Part shown: one piece after another, positions 35,921 to 45,340 of the stretch | Position numbering within the stretch: the first letter of the stretch is position 1 | Layout: each line of letters opens with the position of its first letter | Source of the DNA: Zobellia laminariae | Lineage (GTDB): Bacteria > Bacteroidota > Bacteroidia > Flavobacteriales > Flavobacteriaceae | Reading direction: 5' to 3' | DNA length: 64,000 nt | Assembly: GCF_009725995.1 (NCBI RefSeq) | Contig: NZ_RCNS01000001.1 | Location: 102,183-166,182 of the forward strand | Made by a program: the position numbers and the translations under genes | The notes under the pieces: model-generated | Databases searched by the model: none | What the model saw: the letters and a program-made list of their open reading frames with translations, nothing else | Told to the model about the DNA's origin: nothing

Positions 35921-37354
35921 TTAATTCCATCCGCCACCTAAAGCACGGTATACATTAACCACAGCGCTCATCTGTTTTTGTTTGGTTTCAATAAGCTCAA
36001 CTTTTGCTTCTAGGGCATCACGTTGCGTTAGTAAAACCTCCATATAATCTGCTCTGGCTGATTTAAACAGTCGGTTTGATATATCTATCGAAGCCGTTAG
36101 GGCATCAACCTCTTTCGACCTTAAATCATAACTTTTTTCCAAATTATCAATTTTCGCCAGTTGATTAGCTACCTCAACATAAGCATTCAAAATAGTCTGC
36201 TCATAATTGTAGACTGCCTGCAATTGCTTGGCACTAGCTCCATAATATACTGCTTTGATCGCATTTCTATTAATCAACGGAGCAGTTAAATCCCCAACCA
36301 GTGAATAGAGAAGCGACTCTGGTGTTTCTAGCAAGTATTTTGCATTAAAAGACTGAAAGCCAATTCCTGCTGAAATACTCAAAGAAGGATAGAAACGCGC
36401 CTTGGCTACTTTTACATCTAATTTTGCAGCAACCAAATCAAGTTCTGCTTCTTTGATATCAGGGCGATTAGCTAATAACTGAGATGGCAGACCCAAATGC
36501 ACCGTTTCCGGAACCAAATCTTCAAAACCTTGATGATCTCGTTCAATATGTTGCGGGTAACGACCCAACAAAAAGTTGATTTTATTCTCCGTCTGCACAA
36601 CTTCCTGTTGTATTTCGAACTGTAAACTTTTAGTATGAAAAACTTCAGCTTCAAACTTCTTTACCGCCAACTCATTTACTTTGGCAGCGGCCTTTTGAAG
36701 TTTTACAATTTCTAAAGCATTGCTCTGAATACCTATGTTTTGCTTAATAATAGCCAGTTCATTGTCCAAAGCCAACAACTCATAATATGAATTTGCTATC
36801 TCAGCAATTAGATTGGTTACCATAAAATTTCGACCTTCAATAGAAGAAAGGTAACGGGTAACCGCAGCTTTTTTAGCATTCCTCAATTTATGCCAAATAT
36901 CTACTTCCCAATCAATTTCAGCCGCAACTAAGAAATCACCCAACGGCTCAGGAAATTCTTCTCCAGGCCGTATGTCCGTATTTGCATCACTGGCACCTTG
37001 ACTGGTATATCTACCAACTTTTTCCAATCCAGCACCTGCTCGCAAGCCTACAAATGGTAGGTACTCCCCTTTCTTCTCCCTTACCTCACTTTTAGCAATC
37101 GCAATTTCTTGCAAGACTATATTCAGCTCTTGGTTATTGCCCAAAGCCGTATCTATAAGCGTGCGCAAATTGGGGTCTTTAAAATACTCTCGCCAAGCAA
37201 TGGTACCTGTATTGGTAGAGTCTTGCGAGCCATTATAAGTATCCGGCGTTGTGGTATTGGCCGTTCTTTGCAGTGCGGCTGGGCTTTTACATGACGTAAA
37301 CGTCAGGGATAGACATGCTATACCCAAACCCATATATATTATTCTTTTATACAT
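35921..37354 (-). CDS. RND efflux outer-membrane channel lipoprotein (TolC/NodT family)
   Basis: 477 residues. Lipoprotein signal ends at FTSCKS (Cys22). Two outer-membrane efflux repeats are visible; LANRPDIKEAELDLVAAKLDVKVAKARFYPSLSIS is shared with OprM/NodT proteins (LxxRPDI). The middle is long helical coiled coil. It is the third gene of a leftward adaptor-pump-channel operon, starting 22 bp after the pump gene. It would complete the route through the outer membrane. Confidence 0.92.
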   Translation of the reverse strand: MYKRIIYMGLGIACLSLTFTSCKSPAALQRTANTTTPDTYNGSQDSTNTGTIAWREYFKDPNLRTLIDTALGNNQELNIVLQEIAIAKSEVREKKGEYLPFVGLRAGAGLEKVGRYTSQGASDANTDIRPGEEFPEPLGDFLVAAEIDWEVDIWHKLRNAKKAAVTRYLSSIEGRNFMVTNLIAEIANSYYELLALDNELAIIKQNIGIQSNALEIVKLQKAAAKVNELAVKKFEAEVFHTKSLQFEIQQEVVQTENKINFLLGRYPQHIERDHQGFEDLVPETVHLGLPSQLLANRPDIKEAELDLVAAKLDVKVAKARFYPSLSISAGIGFQSFNAKYLLETPESLLYSLVGDLTAPLINRNAIKAVYYGASAKQLQAVYNYEQTILNAYVEVANQLAKIDNLEKSYDLRSKEVDALTASIDISNRLFKSARADYMEVLLTQRDALEAKVELIETKQKQMSAVVNVYRALGGGWN

Positions 37355-37376
37355 TTTTCTGAATTTCGTTAGTGGT

Positions 37377-40300
37377 TTATTTATCCGCTATAGACTCGGC
37401 CATCAATGGATGTTGTGGATCATTGTGTACATAATCTTCCGACAATGGATTCTCATCTTCAAACTTGATCAGTTTTCGTTTAGCTGCAATTGTTCCAAAC
37501 AGATAGTAAAGCCCGGGAACAACGATTACACCGAAAATAGTACCTACAATCATACCACCCGCAGCAGCTGTACCAATAGTACGGTTACCTATTGCACCTG
37601 GTCCGGTTGCAAATACTAATGGAATAAGACCTGCAACAAAAGCGAAAGAAGTCATTAAAATTGGACGGAAACGCTCTTTGGCCCCAGCAATAGCAGCATC
37701 GAAAACGGATAAACCTTGCTGATGTTTCTGAACCGCAAACTCTACGATCAGTACCGCATTTTTACCCAGCAGACCAACCAGCATTACCAAACCTACCTGT
37801 GCATAAATGTTATTGGAAAGTCCCATAACTTTTAATAGTATAAACGACCCAAAAACACCGGCCGGCAAGGAAAGAATAACCGCAAGCGGTAATAAAAAAC
37901 TCTCATACTGCGCTGCCAGAATCATGTATACAAAGGCCAATACAATCAAGAAAATGTACAGGACTTCGTTACCACGACCTACCTCATCTTTTGAAAGTCC
38001 TGCCCAGTCAATACCATAACCCCTTGGCAAAACTTCTTCCGCAACTTGCTGTATAGCTTCAATGGCCTCACCACTACTAAATCCTGGAGCAGGTGAACCG
38101 TTTATAGAAGAAGTTGTGTACAAGTTATAACGAGTAATCTCATTTAGACCTTGCTTTTTCTCCATTTTCATGAAAGCCGAATAAGGTACCATTTCATCAT
38201 GGTCATTCTTCACGTACATTTTCATAACATCTGCCGGTAATTTTCTAAACTCCGGAGATGCCTGAACATATACTTTAAAGAAACTACCAAAACGTACAAA
38301 ACCTTGTTCGTAGGTACTACCGATAAGAATAGACAAATTGTCCATTGCCTTGGCAATAGAAACGCCCTTCTGCATGGCCAATTTATTATCTATTTTTAGT
38401 TCATACTGCGGATAGTTTGCAGCAAAGAAGGTAAACAGACCGGACAATTCTTTACGCTCTCTAAGTGCCGCCATGAAATCATCGTTCACTTTTTCAAAAG
38501 CCTTATAATCGCTAGAGTTTGTTTTATCTAGCAAACGCAAAGCAAATCCGCCTGCTGCTCCATAACCCGGTACTGCTGGTGGTTGAAAAAATTCGATGGT
38601 AGCTCCTGGTATGTCTTTCGCCTTTTCTTCTAGTTCTTCGATAATTTCTACCGATGACATTTCGCGATCAGACCAGTTCTCCAAGTTAATAAGACAGGTA
38701 CCCGCATTTGAACCACGACCTTCCGTCAATACTTCATAACCCGCCAATGCAGAAACCGATTTAATACCTGGTATCTCTTCTGCAATCATCTGTAGTTTAC
38801 GAGATACTTCGTTTGTACGCTCTAAAGTAGATCCTGGAGGAGTTTGCAAAATAGCATAGATCATTCCTTGATCTTCGTTAGGAATAAATCCTGTTGGCAA
38901 TGTTTTACTTGTAAAAAATATACCCACACAAAAAGCAATCAATAGACCAAAAGTTACCGATTGTCTGTTTACTATAACCTTAAGAAAGTTGGTATACTTG
39001 CCCGTTACTTTTTCGAACTTAGTATTAAATCCATCTAAAAATCTATTTAGCAGGGTTCTCTTTCTCGCTACACCATGGTTGTTTTTCAATATCATGGCAC
39101 AAAGCACTGGTGTAAGCGTTAAAGCTACAATCCCAGAAATAACAATAGAAGTTGCCATTGTTATTGCAAACTGTCTGTAGAAAACCCCAACCGGACCCGA
39201 CATAAACGACACTGGAATAAACACCGCTGTCATTACCAAGGTTATGGCGATAATGGCTCCACTAATTTCGTGAACCACCATTTTTGAAGCCTTAAATGGC
39301 GAGAGATTATCCTCTTCCATCTTTACGTGAACGGCCTCTACCACCACAATGGCGTTATCCACCACAATACCAATGGCAAGAACCAATGCAAAAAGCGTAA
39401 TAAGGTTAATCGTCAGCCCAAATAACTGCATAAAGAAAAAGGCCCCAATTAATGAAACCGGTACCGCGATAGTTGGGATTAAGGTTGAACGCCAATCGCC
39501 CAAGAAGATAAACACTACTAAAGCCACCAATATAAAAGCTTCACCAAGTGTGTGTACTACCTTTTCTATGGATGCATTTAAGAAACTAGAAACATCATAA
39601 CTGATTTCATAGTTCATCCCTTTAGGGAAATTATCACTTTTTATCTCCTCTAATTTTTCTTTAACCGCTTTAATTACATCGTTCGCGTTACTACCCGCTG
39701 TTTGTTTTAACGTAATCGCAGCAGAAGGATGCCCATCTAAGTTGGAATAGATATCGTAAAATTCACTCCCTAAATTAACATCGGCAACATCTTTTAAGTA
39801 TAAAATCTCGCCATCGGGATTCGATTTAATTATAATGTCCTGATACTGTTTTGGCTCATTATACCGTCCTTCATATGTCAACACATACTCTAGTGATTGC
39901 GAGCGCTTACCGGAACTACGGCCCAATCTACCAGGAGAACCAATGATACTCTGTTCTTGTAGAGCTTCCATCACTTCTTCGGTGGATACGTTATAAGCAC
40001 GCATTCTGTCCGGCTTCAACCAAACCCTCATAGCGTATTGACGGCTACCTAATATTTTTGCCATCCCAATACCCTTGATCCGTTTTAATTCCGGTAGGAT
40101 ATTTACGTTAGCATAGTTGTAAAGAAATTTTTCATCTGCATGCTCATCCTCACTATAAAGGTTTACATACATTAACATGTTGGGCTGTGCCTTAGAAATA
40201 ATAATACCCTCTCGTTGTACCAGTTCAGGTAGTCTACTGGTAACCTGTTCTATACGGTTTTTTACACTAACTACCGCCTGGTTAGGATCTACACCCAAGT

Positions 40301-40583
40301 CAAAAATAACCTGAATAGTAGCTTCACCTGCACTAGTAGCATCAGAAGTCATATATTTCATTCCGGGCGTTCCGTTAATGGATTTCTCCATAGGAATCAA
40401 CACCGAATTAACCAATACCTCTGCACTGGCACCCGGGTAAGCAATACTTACATTTACCCTAGGTGGTGCAATAGAAGGAAACTGTGATATGGGTAGTGTC
40501 TTGATGGCAAGCATGCCCAAGAACACTATGAACATTGATATCACGATGGATAGCACTGGTCTTTCTATAAATTTATTAAACAT
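37377..40583 (-). CDS. RND multidrug efflux pump permease (HAE1 family)
   Basis: 1068 residues, the normal length of AcrB-like pumps. It starts MFNKFIERPVLSIVISMFIV (TM1). PISQFPSIAPPRVNVSIAYPGAS follows in the first porter domain. TM4 has GIVVDNAIVVVEAV, where the second Asp of AcrB's proton relay (DD) is Asn. Later segments AAQYESFLLPLAVILSLP and GLLGKNAVLIVEFA are typical. Proton-driven export of drugs, dyes or lipids; the substrate cannot be read from sequence. It is the middle gene of a complete tripartite operon. Confidence 0.95.
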   Translation of the reverse strand: MFNKFIERPVLSIVISMFIVFLGMLAIKTLPISQFPSIAPPRVNVSIAYPGASAEVLVNSVLIPMEKSINGTPGMKYMTSDATSAGEATIQVIFDLGVDPNQAVVSVKNRIEQVTSRLPELVQREGIIISKAQPNMLMYVNLYSEDEHADEKFLYNYANVNILPELKRIKGIGMAKILGSRQYAMRVWLKPDRMRAYNVSTEEVMEALQEQSIIGSPGRLGRSSGKRSQSLEYVLTYEGRYNEPKQYQDIIIKSNPDGEILYLKDVADVNLGSEFYDIYSNLDGHPSAAITLKQTAGSNANDVIKAVKEKLEEIKSDNFPKGMNYEISYDVSSFLNASIEKVVHTLGEAFILVALVVFIFLGDWRSTLIPTIAVPVSLIGAFFFMQLFGLTINLITLFALVLAIGIVVDNAIVVVEAVHVKMEEDNLSPFKASKMVVHEISGAIIAITLVMTAVFIPVSFMSGPVGVFYRQFAITMATSIVISGIVALTLTPVLCAMILKNNHGVARKRTLLNRFLDGFNTKFEKVTGKYTNFLKVIVNRQSVTFGLLIAFCVGIFFTSKTLPTGFIPNEDQGMIYAILQTPPGSTLERTNEVSRKLQMIAEEIPGIKSVSALAGYEVLTEGRGSNAGTCLINLENWSDREMSSVEIIEELEEKAKDIPGATIEFFQPPAVPGYGAAGGFALRLLDKTNSSDYKAFEKVNDDFMAALRERKELSGLFTFFAANYPQYELKIDNKLAMQKGVSIAKAMDNLSILIGSTYEQGFVRFGSFFKVYVQASPEFRKLPADVMKMYVKNDHDEMVPYSAFMKMEKKQGLNEITRYNLYTTSSINGSPAPGFSSGEAIEAIQQVAEEVLPRGYGIDWAGLSKDEVGRGNEVLYIFLIVLAFVYMILAAQYESFLLPLAVILSLPAGVFGSFILLKVMGLSNNIYAQVGLVMLVGLLGKNAVLIVEFAVQKHQQGLSVFDAAIAGAKERFRPILMTSFAFVAGLIPLVFATGPGAIGNRTIGTAAAGGMIVGTIFGVIVVPGLYYLFGTIAAKRKLIKFEDENPLSEDYVHNDPQHPLMAESIADK

Positions 40584-40608
40584 ATTCTTGCTATTTTTTT
40601 ACGTTAGA

Positions 40609-41691
40609 TTATTCTGAGTACAGTTCTAAATGAGCGATAACCTCATCGGGGTTTTCAAACTCAAAGGATATCTCATCATTATCCCTAACCTTACGCAAAC
40701 CTTCTAGCAAGATTTTGTCGCCTTCTTTCAATCCTTCGCTTACCGCGTAAAGATCTTCCATATCCGCAGATATGGTAATCTCTCTAGAGGATACTTTATT
40801 TTCATCATCAACTACAAAAACATATTTTTTATCAAGCACTTCAAAAGTGGCTTTCTGAGGAATAATTAATGCGTCTACTAATGGTACAGGCATTAAAACG
40901 TTACCTGTTTCCCCATGTCTAAGCAAGCCATCTGGATTATTGAAAGTTGCTCTAAACGGAATGTTACCGGTCTCATTGTTGAAATCTGCCTCTATTGTTT
41001 CAACTATACCAGAATGTTCAAATTGCCTATTATTGGCCATCAATAAATTTACTGTGGCCTTGGTATCATCTTTTAGATTTGTTTTGTAATCTAAATATTC
41101 AGGTTCTGATACGTTAAAGTACACCCACATTTTACTATTATCGGATAGACTGGTAAGTAATTCACCTTCCTCCACAAGGCTTCCTGGTCTCACAAGAAAA
41201 CGGTCAATTATTCCATCAAAAGGAGCTCGTATCTCCGTAAATCCTAAATGCACTTGTGCTAAGGCCAACTCTGCATTCGCCTTATCCAGCTTAGCCTTAT
41301 CCATTGCCAACTCATTCTGAGAAACAACATCACTATCTGCTAGCGATTTTGTGTTTAGGTATTCAATATTAGCTACTTCAGCTTCTGCTTTTGCCTTTTG
41401 TTGTTCTGCTTGATAAAGCTTGGGCATAATTTGAAAAAGTAATTGCCCCTTCTTTACAAACTGGCCTTCATCTACAAATACTTTTTGTAAAAAACCTCTT
41501 TCTTGTGATCGTAATTCTATGTGCTGAATAGATTGTATTTGACAAACATATTCATTGGTAACAACAGTATCTTTTTTTAATGGACTGGTAACTAGAAACT
41601 TTGTTTCTGCTTCTTTGTGTTTTTTTTCTGATTTACAACTTGAGTGAAATAACAACACAGACAAGCTCATGAGCATGAAGATTCTTCTCAT
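40609..41691 (-). CDS. RND efflux periplasmic adaptor lipoprotein (MFP/HlyD family)
   Basis: 360 residues. Lipoprotein signal ends at FHSSCKS (Cys19). A lipoyl half (RSQERGFLQKVFVDEGQFVKKG) is followed by a short coiled-coil hairpin and the second lipoyl half (LGFTEIRAPFDGIIDRFLV). A barrel domain with NPDGLLRHGETGNVLMP is next. This order is standard for AcrA-type adaptors. First gene of the operon, followed by the pump 25 bp later. Confidence 0.93.
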   Translation of the reverse strand: MRRIFMLMSLSVLLFHSSCKSEKKHKEAETKFLVTSPLKKDTVVTNEYVCQIQSIQHIELRSQERGFLQKVFVDEGQFVKKGQLLFQIMPKLYQAEQQKAKAEAEVANIEYLNTKSLADSDVVSQNELAMDKAKLDKANAELALAQVHLGFTEIRAPFDGIIDRFLVRPGSLVEEGELLTSLSDNSKMWVYFNVSEPEYLDYKTNLKDDTKATVNLLMANNRQFEHSGIVETIEADFNNETGNIPFRATFNNPDGLLRHGETGNVLMPVPLVDALIIPQKATFEVLDKKYVFVVDDENKVSSREITISADMEDLYAVSEGLKEGDKILLEGLRKVRDNDEISFEFENPDEVIAHLELYSE

Positions 41692-41831
41692 AACTTAATA
41701 TTTTAGTTTAGATAATGGTTTATGTAGATGCTCTTAGAACATCATTAAGGTGATTTTTTAAGGTGCCTTATTTCCGCATGGCACTAAAAAAGAAAAGCCC
41801 GACAGTAGTATATGTCGAACGTAGCCTTAAA

Positions 41832-42260
41832 TCACAGCTGTAGAACGCTGAACATAAGATGAAGTGTCTTATAAGTAGACAGGTAAGTAATATGTTGATA
41901 AAAAGTAAATTGATTTTTAATCAGGTGAAAAAAGTAACCTGATTGGTAAAATGTAGAAAGCAAATGTAAAGAGGTATACTCTTTTAACTTTTTTTCGGAT
42001 ACTGTTGGTTCGCTTTCCTCCTCTTCCTCCTGTTCGTCAGTAATTTCAATTTTACTGTTGCGTTGCTTTTCAGAAGTAGATGATCTTAAACCTGATGGAA
42101 TATACTGTTCGGGCTCAACGGTGGTACTATTTCCTTCCGATTGATGCTCTATACTTATATCTGTGACAGTGCTATAAGCTGTATTTGCAGTCAATTGACC
42201 GCAAACGCCTAGAATAAGTACACTTAGAGATAAAAAATATTTTGAGAAGCTTTTTTTCAT
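41832..42260 (-). CDS. secreted protein of unknown function upstream of the RND operon
   Basis: 142 residues with an N-terminal signal or anchor (FSKYFLSLSVLILGVCGQL). A low-complexity acidic middle (EQEEEEESEP, about 77-86) follows. The C-terminal 45 residues are rich in Phe, Tyr, His and Leu (YQSGYFFHLIKNQFTFYQ) and end in LHLMFSVLQL. I recognise no family. It is 140 bp upstream of the adaptor on the same strand, so it could share regulation with the efflux operon. It may also be a separate transcript. Confidence 0.5.
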   Translation of the reverse strand: MKKSFSKYFLSLSVLILGVCGQLTANTAYSTVTDISIEHQSEGNSTTVEPEQYIPSGLRSSTSEKQRNSKIEITDEQEEEEESEPTVSEKKLKEYTSLHLLSTFYQSGYFFHLIKNQFTFYQHITYLSTYKTLHLMFSVLQL

Positions 42261-42455
42261 CTGGCTGCAAAACTAATGCACACCTTTAATGTGCACAAAC
42301 AGTATCATCTTAAATGTTTGTTAACTCCCCTATTTTTTTTCAAATTGCTATTCTAGCCTGAATATATCAAACAAAAGAGAACAAAAAGGTTCATTTTTTT
42401 AATATCTTTCCGTCAGGTCTTTAAGACTAAGGCCTTCTTTAAAACCATAGGCGAC

Positions 42456-42908
42456 ATGAAAAATGTATTTGACCAAACCGATGTAAGCGAACTGGTTTCG
42501 CGCATTAATAAACTCAACTCAGAAAGCACTAATTTATGGGGAAGAATGAGTGTAGGCCAGATGATGGCTCACTGCAACGTTGCTTACGACATGACCTATA
42601 CGGACAAATATCCTAAGCCCACAGGTTTCAAGAAGTTTATGATTAAACTAATTGCCAAAAAAATGGTTGTTGGGCCTAAACCTTATAAAAGAAATATCCG
42701 CACCGCTCCTGAGTTTCTAATAACCGATGAGCGGGATTTTGAAGCAGAAAAACAAAAACTTGTTGCTCATCTAGAAAAGACTCAGCAATTGGGTGCCGCA
42801 CATTTCCAAAACAAAGAATCTCATGCTTTTGGACCACTTACATCACAAGAATGGAACGTTCTTTTCTACAAGCACTTAGATCACCACTTGCAACAATTTA
42901 ATGTTTGA
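42456..42908 (+). CDS. DUF1569 (DinB-like four-helix) protein
   Basis: 150 residues, soluble. WGRMSVGQMMAHCNVAYDM (His in helix 2) and the C-terminal LTSQEWNVLFYKHLDHHLQQF supply the histidines that form the metal site of the DinB superfamily. Members act as metal-dependent thiol transferases or are uncharacterised; no specific reaction is assigned here. It is divergent from the leftward secreted protein and RND operon. Confidence 0.83.
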   Translation: MKNVFDQTDVSELVSRINKLNSESTNLWGRMSVGQMMAHCNVAYDMTYTDKYPKPTGFKKFMIKLIAKKMVVGPKPYKRNIRTAPEFLITDERDFEAEKQKLVAHLEKTQQLGAAHFQNKESHAFGPLTSQEWNVLFYKHLDHHLQQFNV

Positions 42909-43043
42909 TTTCCATTTAAGAGAAGCCTATCAAAATCAATCTATTAGACTTTTAATGACCTTATTTCAATAATATCCTGTATGCTCAACAGTCAGGAAAT
43001 TTTGTTTTTTCATTATCTTTTAACCAACTAAAATAACTTAACT

Positions 43044-43769
43044 ATGATCGTTTACCTCTATGAATTTATTGGAACAGCCTTGCTTATACTTATTGGCAAT
43101 GGTGTTGTTGCTAATCTGGTATTAAAAGGAACCAAGGGTCCTGATACCGGTTGGACAGGTATTTCATTAGCATGGGGTATAGCTGTCTTTATAGGAGTTT
43201 ACGTAAGTGCAGATGTTAGCCATGCCCATTTAAACCCAGCAGTAACCCTTGCATTGGCAACGGCAGGAAAATTCAGTTGGGGATTAGTACCGGGTTATAT
43301 GTTAGCTCAAGTTTTAGGTGCCATGATGGGTAACTTTATGGTTTGGCTTACTTATAAGAAACATTATGATGCTACTGAAGACCAAGGAGCTATTTTAGCT
43401 ACCTTTTGCACTGCTCCGGCCATTAGGAGTCCTTTTTGGAATTTTATGACAGAGGCTATTGGTGCCTTTACCTTAGTGTTTGGTGTATTCTTTATTGCTG
43501 GTGGTACATTTGGAGAGGAAGCTATATCACTTGGCTCCTTAGATGCACTTCCTGTAGCTTTATTAGTAATGGGTATAGGTTTTGGTTTAGGAGGACCAAC
43601 AGGTTATGCTATTAATCCGGCACGAGATTTTGGCCCCCGATTACTGCATGCCATCTTACCCTTAAAAGGAAAGGGAAGTAGTGATTGGAGCTATGCGTGG
43701 ATTCCTATTGCGGGTCCTTTATTTGGTGGGTTTGTAGCCGCTTTGGCTTATCTTGCTGTTTCTGTTTAA
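43044..43769 (+). CDS. aquaporin/glycerol facilitator (MIP family)
   Basis: 241 residues, six membrane helices. Both half-helix NPA motifs are present: HLNPAVTLALAT (Asn64) and GYAINPARDFGPRL (Asn191). The Asp after the second NPAR (NPARD) is the mark of glycerol-conducting aquaglyceroporins. The N-terminus begins YEFIGTALLILIGNG, as in GlpF. No glpK or glpD is near. A carbohydrate esterase gene follows 17 bp downstream. Confidence 0.9.
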   Translation: MIVYLYEFIGTALLILIGNGVVANLVLKGTKGPDTGWTGISLAWGIAVFIGVYVSADVSHAHLNPAVTLALATAGKFSWGLVPGYMLAQVLGAMMGNFMVWLTYKKHYDATEDQGAILATFCTAPAIRSPFWNFMTEAIGAFTLVFGVFFIAGGTFGEEAISLGSLDALPVALLVMGIGFGLGGPTGYAINPARDFGPRLLHAILPLKGKGSSDWSYAWIPIAGPLFGGFVAALAYLAVSV

Positions 43770-43785
43770 GTAATACTATATATTC

Positions 43786-44667
43786 ATGAAAAAATTAAGC
43801 TTTGTATTTGTTTTCTTTCTGATTGTCCAAATTGGTCAAGCCCAAGAATTTATAGAAATACCCTATGAAAAAAGTAAGACCGTAAAATGGACACATGAAG
43901 AAAAACAATACTTCTCAGATATTTGGAATACAGAAGTTGTCACTAATGTGTCCGTTCCCACTCTACAGGTTTTTCAACCTAAAAACCCCAATGGTACTTC
44001 TGTTATAATAGCCCCTGGTGGTGCTTTGTACGCACATAGTATTAATAGCGAAGGAAGAGACGTTGCCAAATGGCTTGCAGATAAGGGAATAACGGCATTC
44101 GTTTTAAAGTACCGTCTTGTACCAACTGGTGAAGATGCGGTGCAAGAAGTTAGTGATGAAGGACAAACCAACCCTGCGCGAATAGGCGAAAGAGTTGCCC
44201 CTGTGCTACCATTGTCTGTTGCTGATGGACTTTCGGCTATTTCTTATATTAGAGAAAACGCAGAAAAATATCAATTAGATCCAAACAAAATAGGCTTTAT
44301 GGGCTTTTCTGCTGGAGGTGCCGTAACTATGGGGGTAGCTTATAACTACAAAGAAAAAGACCGTCCTAATTTTATTGTTCCAGTGTATGCTTGGACTAGT
44401 GCTTATCCTGTACAAGAAGCACCAGAAAATGCGCCAGAATTATTGGTAATTTGTGCTAGTGATGACCCTCTAGGTCTAGCTCCGGGTAGTATTGAAATTT
44501 ATAATTCTTGGATGAAGGCAGGTCATACACCTGAGTTACATATGTATGCTAAAGGCGGTCACGGTTTTGGAATGAAAAAACAAGATTTACCTGCTGATAA
44601 TTGGATTCAACGCTTTTATGATTGGTCGGTTGCACAAGGAATTACCTCAACTTCAAAATCTGAATAA
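43786..44667 (+). CDS. secreted alpha/beta hydrolase, carbohydrate esterase-like
   Basis: 293 residues with a signal peptide ending IGQAQ (about 20). The oxyanion region is IIAPGGALYAHSINSEGRDV, the nucleophile elbow GFSAGG (Ser175), an Asp near ICASDDPLG, and the catalytic His in KGGHGFGM. The layout matches acetyl xylan-esterase-like and BD-FAE enzymes, which remove acyl groups from glycans. It is followed without gap by an SGNH hydrolase and a GH20 enzyme, suggesting stepwise breakdown of an acylated glycan. Confidence 0.82.
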   Translation: MKKLSFVFVFFLIVQIGQAQEFIEIPYEKSKTVKWTHEEKQYFSDIWNTEVVTNVSVPTLQVFQPKNPNGTSVIIAPGGALYAHSINSEGRDVAKWLADKGITAFVLKYRLVPTGEDAVQEVSDEGQTNPARIGERVAPVLPLSVADGLSAISYIRENAEKYQLDPNKIGFMGFSAGGAVTMGVAYNYKEKDRPNFIVPVYAWTSAYPVQEAPENAPELLVICASDDPLGLAPGSIEIYNSWMKAGHTPELHMYAKGGHGFGMKKQDLPADNWIQRFYDWSVAQGITSTSKSE

Positions 44668-45306
44668 ATGAAAATATATTTTATTATCTTCTTTCTCATC
44701 AGCTTTATCTCAAACGCACAAAGTGGGTTTACAGATGAAGTAAAGGCTATTGGTCAAAAATATGACACCCTTTATGACGCTTCAAAAGAAAGTATTGTCT
44801 TTACAGGTAGTTCTAGTATTCGTGTTTGGAAAGATTTACAAGAGCGCTTTCCTGATCACCAAGTCATAAATTCAGGATTTGGTGGTTCACAGGCTGTAGA
44901 TTTACTTCAGTTTACCAATGACCTTATTCTACGTTACAAGCCTAAAAAAGTCTTTATTTACGAGGGTGATAATGATATCCAAAGTAAAAAAAGACCCAAC
45001 GAAATCATCAGCACTATTGCTGAAATACGTGACCTTATCTTTAAGGACAATCCGCAGACAGAAATTGTGCTTATCTCTGCCAAACCAAGTATTTCTAGAT
45101 GGAAACTGAGAAGAAAGTATAAAAAACTAAACCGCAAGATGGATAAAATGACCCTAACGGACGGACGGTTAAAATATGTTGATGTCTGGAAACCTATGCT
45201 TGACGGAAGAAAGGTAAAGCAAGATATTTTTGTAGAAGACGGTCTACATATGAATGAAAAAGGATACGAAATATGGTACTCTACATTAAAAAATTACGTC
45301 AATTAG
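44668..45306 (+). CDS. secreted SGNH/GDSL hydrolase
   Basis: 212 residues with a signal peptide (ending FISNAQ). SGNH blocks are all visible: I FTGSSSIRVW (nucleophile Ser near residue 49, GSS in place of GDS), II NSGFGGSQAVD (Gly), III YEGDNDI (Asn), and V EDGLHMNEKGY (Asp-x-x-His). This subgroup includes carbohydrate acetylesterases. The ATG follows the stop of the alpha/beta hydrolase directly, so they are translated together. Confidence 0.84.
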   Translation: MKIYFIIFFLISFISNAQSGFTDEVKAIGQKYDTLYDASKESIVFTGSSSIRVWKDLQERFPDHQVINSGFGGSQAVDLLQFTNDLILRYKPKKVFIYEGDNDIQSKKRPNEIISTIAEIRDLIFKDNPQTEIVLISAKPSISRWKLRRKYKKLNRKMDKMTLTDGRLKYVDVWKPMLDGRKVKQDIFVEDGLHMNEKGYEIWYSTLKNYVN

Positions 45307-45340
45307 CAACAAAATTATCCCTTACAATAAAACATCAAAG

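Noticed and set aside
37251..37619. 122-codon + strand frame across the RND channel/pump junction
   Set aside because: It lies antisense to two well-supported genes, and its composition (Ser/Thr/Cys-rich) is not protein-like.
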